Position numbers and translations under genes: made by a program
The notes under the pieces: generated by a model
What the model saw: the letters and a program-made list of their open reading frames with translations, nothing else
Told to the model about the DNA's origin: nothing
Database searches by the model: none
Assembly (NCBI RefSeq): GCF_010093345.1
Contig: NZ_PDWT01000003.1
Location: 186,001 to 250,000 of the forward strand
DNA length: 64,000 nt
Reading direction: 5' to 3'
DNA from: Pseudoxanthomonas yeongjuensis
GTDB taxonomy: Bacteria > Pseudomonadota > Gammaproteobacteria > Xanthomonadales > Xanthomonadaceae
Shown here: piece after piece, positions 60,361 through 64,000 of the stretch
Numbering within the stretch: the first letter of the stretch is position 1
Layout: every line of letters begins with the position of its first letter

Positions 60361-62490
60361 TTATTTCGCGGCCGGTTCGGTTACGCCCAGCTGGTCCAGC
60401 ACGAAGGCGTAGTACTCGGCGGTCTCGCGATAGCGGCGGAAACGCCCGGACTTGCCGCCGTGGCCGGCTTCCATGTTGATGCGGAACACCAGCGGCAGCG
60501 TGCCGGTGTTCTCATCGCGCAATTTCGCCACGTACTTGGCCGGTTCCCAGTACTGCACCTGCGAATCCCACAGGCCGGTGCCGACGAAGATCGCCGGATA
60601 GGCCTGCTTGCTGATGTTGTCGTACGGCGAATAGGTGACGATGTAATCGTAGAACTTCTTCTGTTCCGGGTTGCCCCATTCGTCGTATTCGTTGGTGGTC
60701 AGCGGGATGCTCGGGTCGAGCATGGTGGTAGTCACGTCCACGAACGGCACCTGCGACACGATCGCCCGGTACTTGCCCGGCGCCATGTTGGAAATGGCGC
60801 CCATCAGCAGGCCGCCGGCGCTGCCGCCATGAGCGGCGACGCGGTCCTTCGCGGCATAGCCCTGCTCGACCAGGAAATCGGTGACGTCGATGAAGTCGGT
60901 GAAGCTGTTCTTCTTGTTCAGCAGCTTGCCGTCGTCGTACCACTTGCGTCCCAGTTCCTGGCCGCCGCGGATGTGGGCGATGGCGTAGACCATGCCGCGG
61001 TCGAGCAGGCTGACGTTGGTCAGGTTGAAGGTCGGGTCGGTGGAATGGCCGTAACTGCCGTAGGCGTACTGCAGCAAGGCGCCCTTGCCGTTCTTCTCGA
61101 ATCCCTTCCTGTAGACCACCGACACCGGGATCCTGGTCCCATCGCGCGCTGTCGCCCACAGCCGTTCGGTCACGTAAAGGGCCGGGTCGTAGCCCAGCAC
61201 CGGCTGTTGCTTGAGCAACCTGCGCTCGCCGGTCCGGGTGTTGAGTTCGTAGACGGTGGTCGGCGTGGTCATCGACGTGTAGTCGTAGCGCAGCCACGGC
61301 GTATCGTGCTCGGAATTGATCTCCAGTCCCATCGAATACGCGGGTTCGTCGGACTTGACGTACTCCTCGGCGCCGTCGGCCTTGACCAGGCGGATGCGCT
61401 CCAGCGCGTCGGAGCGCTCGCTGATCGCGGTGAAACCGTCGAACAGCTCGAAGCGTTCGATGAACACGTCGTCGCGATGCGCGACCCATTCCTTCCACTC
61501 GGCCCGCGTACTCGCGCCGTCGGGCGCGGTCATCAGCTTGAAATTCTCCGCGCCATCGGCATTGGTGCGGATCACCCAGTGGTCGCCGATGTGGTCGACG
61601 TTGTATTCGACATCGCGCTGGCGCGGCGCCAGTACGGTGAACTCGACCGGATCCGCGGCCGGCGCGCAGCGGGTCTCGCCGGAGACATGGCTGCCGGTGT
61701 CGATGCAGATGAACTTGTCGTCGCCGGTACGCGAAACGCCCATGAAGAAGCTTTCGTCCTTCTCCTCGTAGACCAGCGGGTCGTCGGCGACCGGGGTGCC
61801 GAGCAGGTGCTTCTTGATGCGCACGGTGCGCAGGGTTTCCGGGTCGTTCTCGGCGTAGAACAGGGTCTTGTTGTCGTCGGCCCAGACCAGTTCCGGGGCC
61901 ACGCCGGCGACCGTATCGGCGTAGGTTTCGCCGGTTTCCAGGTTGCGCACGTGGACCACGTACTGGCGCCGGCCAACCGCGTCTTCCGCCCAGGCCAGCA
62001 GCCGGTTGTCCTGGCTGACGGCCCATTCGCCGACATTGAAGAAATCGTGGCCCTTGGCCATTGCGTTGACGTCGAGCAGCACTTCCTCCGGCCCGTCCAT
62101 CGTGCCCTTGCGGCGCGCATGGATCGGATAGTCCTGGCCGGTCTCGAAACGCGTGTAGTACCAGTAGCCGCGCTCGCGGTACGGCACCGAGCTGTCGTCC
62201 TGCTTGATCCGGGCGACGATCTCGGAGTAGAGCTTTTCCTGCAACGGTTTGGTCGGCGCCAGCACCGTATCGGCGTAGGCGTTCTCGGCCGCCAGGTAGG
62301 CCAGCATCGCCGGATCCTTGCGCTCGTCGTCGCGCAACCAGTAGTAGTCGTCGTTGCGGGTCGCGCCGAACGGCGCCTTCACTTCGTGCGGTTTCCTGGC
62401 CACATCCGGCGCGGTGGCGTCGAGCGCGAGGGCGGAACTGGAAGACGTGGTCATCAGGAGGGCAGCCGCGAACAGGAGGGAAGTCTTCAT
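60361..62490 (-). CDS. Oligopeptidase B-type S9 serine peptidase, exported
   Basis: 709 aa from the ATG at 62490, where a signal peptide starts (LLFAAALLMTTSSSSALA). The beta-propeller N-terminal domain (about 60-430) includes NDDYYWLRDDERKDPAMLAYL, typical of oligopeptidase B. The C-terminal catalytic domain has the nucleophile in HGGSAGGLLMG, the acid in the FVGTGLWDSQV region and the histidine in MEAGHGGKSGR. Such enzymes cut short peptides after basic residues. The next gene is another S9 member. Confidence 0.93.
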   Translation of the reverse strand: MKTSLLFAAALLMTTSSSSALALDATAPDVARKPHEVKAPFGATRNDDYYWLRDDERKDPAMLAYLAAENAYADTVLAPTKPLQEKLYSEIVARIKQDDSSVPYRERGYWYYTRFETGQDYPIHARRKGTMDGPEEVLLDVNAMAKGHDFFNVGEWAVSQDNRLLAWAEDAVGRRQYVVHVRNLETGETYADTVAGVAPELVWADDNKTLFYAENDPETLRTVRIKKHLLGTPVADDPLVYEEKDESFFMGVSRTGDDKFICIDTGSHVSGETRCAPAADPVEFTVLAPRQRDVEYNVDHIGDHWVIRTNADGAENFKLMTAPDGASTRAEWKEWVAHRDDVFIERFELFDGFTAISERSDALERIRLVKADGAEEYVKSDEPAYSMGLEINSEHDTPWLRYDYTSMTTPTTVYELNTRTGERRLLKQQPVLGYDPALYVTERLWATARDGTRIPVSVVYRKGFEKNGKGALLQYAYGSYGHSTDPTFNLTNVSLLDRGMVYAIAHIRGGQELGRKWYDDGKLLNKKNSFTDFIDVTDFLVEQGYAAKDRVAAHGGSAGGLLMGAISNMAPGKYRAIVSQVPFVDVTTTMLDPSIPLTTNEYDEWGNPEQKKFYDYIVTYSPYDNISKQAYPAIFVGTGLWDSQVQYWEPAKYVAKLRDENTGTLPLVFRINMEAGHGGKSGRFRRYRETAEYYAFVLDQLGVTEPAAK

Positions 62491-62581
62491 AGGTAGGTCC
62501 GTTTTGCCGTGAAACAATGGATCGGGAACCCTCGTGGACCGATCCCGGCGAGTGCCGGGACCGGAGTTGCCGCGACTCGCC

Positions 62582-64000
62582 TTACTCGGCCAGTTGCTGC
62601 CACAGGAAGGTAAAGGCCAGCGCGCTCATGTGCGCCGACTGCGCATTGTTCGATGCGCCGCCATGGCCGCCCTCGATGTTCTCGTAGTAGCGCACGTCCT
62701 TGCCCGCATCCAGCATCTTGGCCATCATCTTGCGCGCATGGCCGGGATGCACGCGATCGTCGCGCGTGGAGGTGGTGAACAGCGTCGGCGGATAGGTCCT
62801 GGCCGGGTCGAACAGGTGGTACGGCGAGAACGTGCGGATGTAGTCCCAGTCGGCCGTGTCCGGATTGCCGTATTCGGCCATCCACGAGGCGCCGGCCAAC
62901 AGGTGGCTGTAGCGCTTCATGTCCAGCAACGGCACCTGCACCACCACCGCGCCGAACAGTTCCGGATACTGGGTGAGCATGTTGCCCATCAGCAGGCCGC
63001 CATTGCTGCCGCCCTGGATGCCCAGGCGCCTGGCGGAAGTGATCTTGCGCGCGGCCAGGTCCTGCGCCACCGCGGCGAAGTCCTCGTAGGCCTTGTGCCG
63101 GTTCTGCTTCAGCGCCGCCTGGTGCCAACGCGGTCCGTATTCGCCGCCGCCGCGGATATTGGCCACCGCGTAGACGCCGCCCTTCTCGAGCCAGCCCATG
63201 CCGACGCCGCCGGAATAACCCGGGGTCAGCGAGATCTCGAAGCCGCCATAGCCGTACAGCAGGGTCGGTGCGCTGCCGTCGTACTTCAGGTCCTTCGGCC
63301 GCACCAGGAAGTAAGGCACCTTGGTGCCATCCTTGGAACTGGCGAAGTGCTGCTCGACCACGTCCCTGGAGCCGTCGAAGAACGCAGGCATGGTCTTCAG
63401 CACTTCGACGCTGCCGGCCTTGCCCGCTTCGGCCAGCATCAGCGTGGTCGGGGTCAGGTAATCGGTGACCGTCATCCACACGGCATCGCTGTCGTCGCTG
63501 TCGACCGCGCCGACGCCGATGGTGCCCAGGGCCGGCGCGCCGGCGAATGCGCTTTTCTTCCACCCTTCACCGGAAGGCGTCAGCACCGTCAGCTTGTTCT
63601 TGACGTCGTCCAGCACGTTCAACACGACGTGGTTCCTGGTCCAGGTGGTGCCGGCCAGCGAGGTGGAGTCGGTCGGCTCGAACAGGACTTCGAAGTCGCG
63701 CTTTCCGGCCATGAAATCGTCGAATTTCGCGACCAGCAGCGAGCCGGCCTTGTAGGTCCTGCCCTCGATTTCCCATGGCTCGCGCAGTTCCAGCGCCAGC
63801 CATTCGCGGACCACGCCCTTGTTCGTGGAATTGGGCACGTCGATCTTGACCAGCTTGCCGTCGCTGCCGCGCAGGTAAAGCTCGTCGTTGTAGAAGGCGA
63901 TGGTGCGGCTGACGAAATCGCGCTCGAAACCCGGCGTGTTGTCGTGGTACGCGGCGATGTACATGTCCGCGTTGCTGCCTTCGTAGACCACGCTGGCCGC
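62582..64000 (-). CDS. Prolyl oligopeptidase family S9 peptidase (partial)
   Basis: 472 residues are seen; the N-terminal part continues beyond the window end, so only part of the propeller is here. The catalytic domain is complete: GGSNGGLLMGNML carries the nucleophile, TSTRDDRVHPGHARKM holds the aspartate, and IEGGHGGASNN the histidine. Lid and active-site features fit prolyl endopeptidases more than oligopeptidase B. Its stop is 91 nt before the next S9 gene's start in the same direction. The two may be one transcript. Confidence 0.93.
   Translation of the reverse strand, partial: AASVVYEGSNADMYIAAYHDNTPGFERDFVSRTIAFYNDELYLRGSDGKLVKIDVPNSTNKGVVREWLALELREPWEIEGRTYKAGSLLVAKFDDFMAGKRDFEVLFEPTDSTSLAGTTWTRNHVVLNVLDDVKNKLTVLTPSGEGWKKSAFAGAPALGTIGVGAVDSDDSDAVWMTVTDYLTPTTLMLAEAGKAGSVEVLKTMPAFFDGSRDVVEQHFASSKDGTKVPYFLVRPKDLKYDGSAPTLLYGYGGFEISLTPGYSGGVGMGWLEKGGVYAVANIRGGGEYGPRWHQAALKQNRHKAYEDFAAVAQDLAARKITSARRLGIQGGSNGGLLMGNMLTQYPELFGAVVVQVPLLDMKRYSHLLAGASWMAEYGNPDTADWDYIRTFSPYHLFDPARTYPPTLFTTSTRDDRVHPGHARKMMAKMLDAGKDVRYYENIEGGHGGASNNAQSAHMSALAFTFLWQQLAE

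Overview
The window reads as a continuous stretch of chromosome from a high-GC gammaproteobacterium of the Xanthomonadaceae/Lysobacteraceae (Lysobacter, Luteimonas or Pseudoxanthomonas type). The evidence is gene content and order: pcm-like methyltransferase, tolC, waaA and lpxL in a row; lptM-dapF-DUF484-xerC-hslV-hslU; mreB-mreC-mreD-mrdA-rodA-mltB-rlpA; plus dense intergenic palindromic repeats and many exported peptidases. I see no rRNA, tRNA, insertion sequence, prophage or CRISPR array. The genus call is inference.

Layout. 0-7.2 kb: small plus-strand genes (Hsp20, a methyltransferase, an ABM monooxygenase, two small unknowns, a serine hydrolase), a minus-strand MASE2-GGDEF diguanylate cyclase, then a small lipoprotein and a membrane protein ending at a bidirectional terminator. 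7.2-10.3 kb: a PA-domain metallopeptidase coupled to a small exported protein, then a 4-TM protein. 10.5-15.7 kb: an RND efflux permease and adaptor with a divergent TetR regulator. 15.9-23.8 kb: envelope and lipid A functions (pcm-like, tolC, waaA, two LpxL-type acyltransferases, O-antigen-ligase-like protein, glycosyltransferase). 23.8-31.2 kb: a zinc-finger protein, two YceI paralogues, a RutE-like reductase, an ELM1-family protein, glnE, and ybeD-lipB.

31.4-42.5 kb is the cell-shape block, all on the minus strand: a CsgG-like protein, a D,D-carboxypeptidase, then mreBCD, mrdA (PBP2), rodA, mltB and rlpA with 4-nt overlaps between most neighbours. 43-49.6 kb: a PfkB kinase, an LtaS/MdoB-type sulfatase-fold enzyme, a YbaK deacylase, and a four-gene minus-strand operon (M1 aminopeptidase, alpha/beta hydrolase, two lipoproteins, one a probable zincin). 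51.7-60.2 kb: ubiE, a secreted metzincin, a yeast-type cytosine deaminase, and the lptM-dapF-DUF484-xerC-hslVU run. 60.4-64 kb: two tandem S9 prolyl-oligopeptidase family genes, the second cut by the window edge.

The most unusual feature is between the genes. At least eight families of inverted repeats sit almost directly on stop codons. One family is built from 7-8-nt units (GGAACGA / GGAGTGA) that form long hairpins at the 3' ends of rodA, mreB, the PfkB kinase and sulfatase genes, ybaK, hslV and xerC, with apparent compensatory changes between the arms. Several stop codons lie inside repeat ends: both convergent genes at 27.24-27.31 kb take their TAG from the two ends of one palindrome. 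I do not recognise the heptad family under any name.
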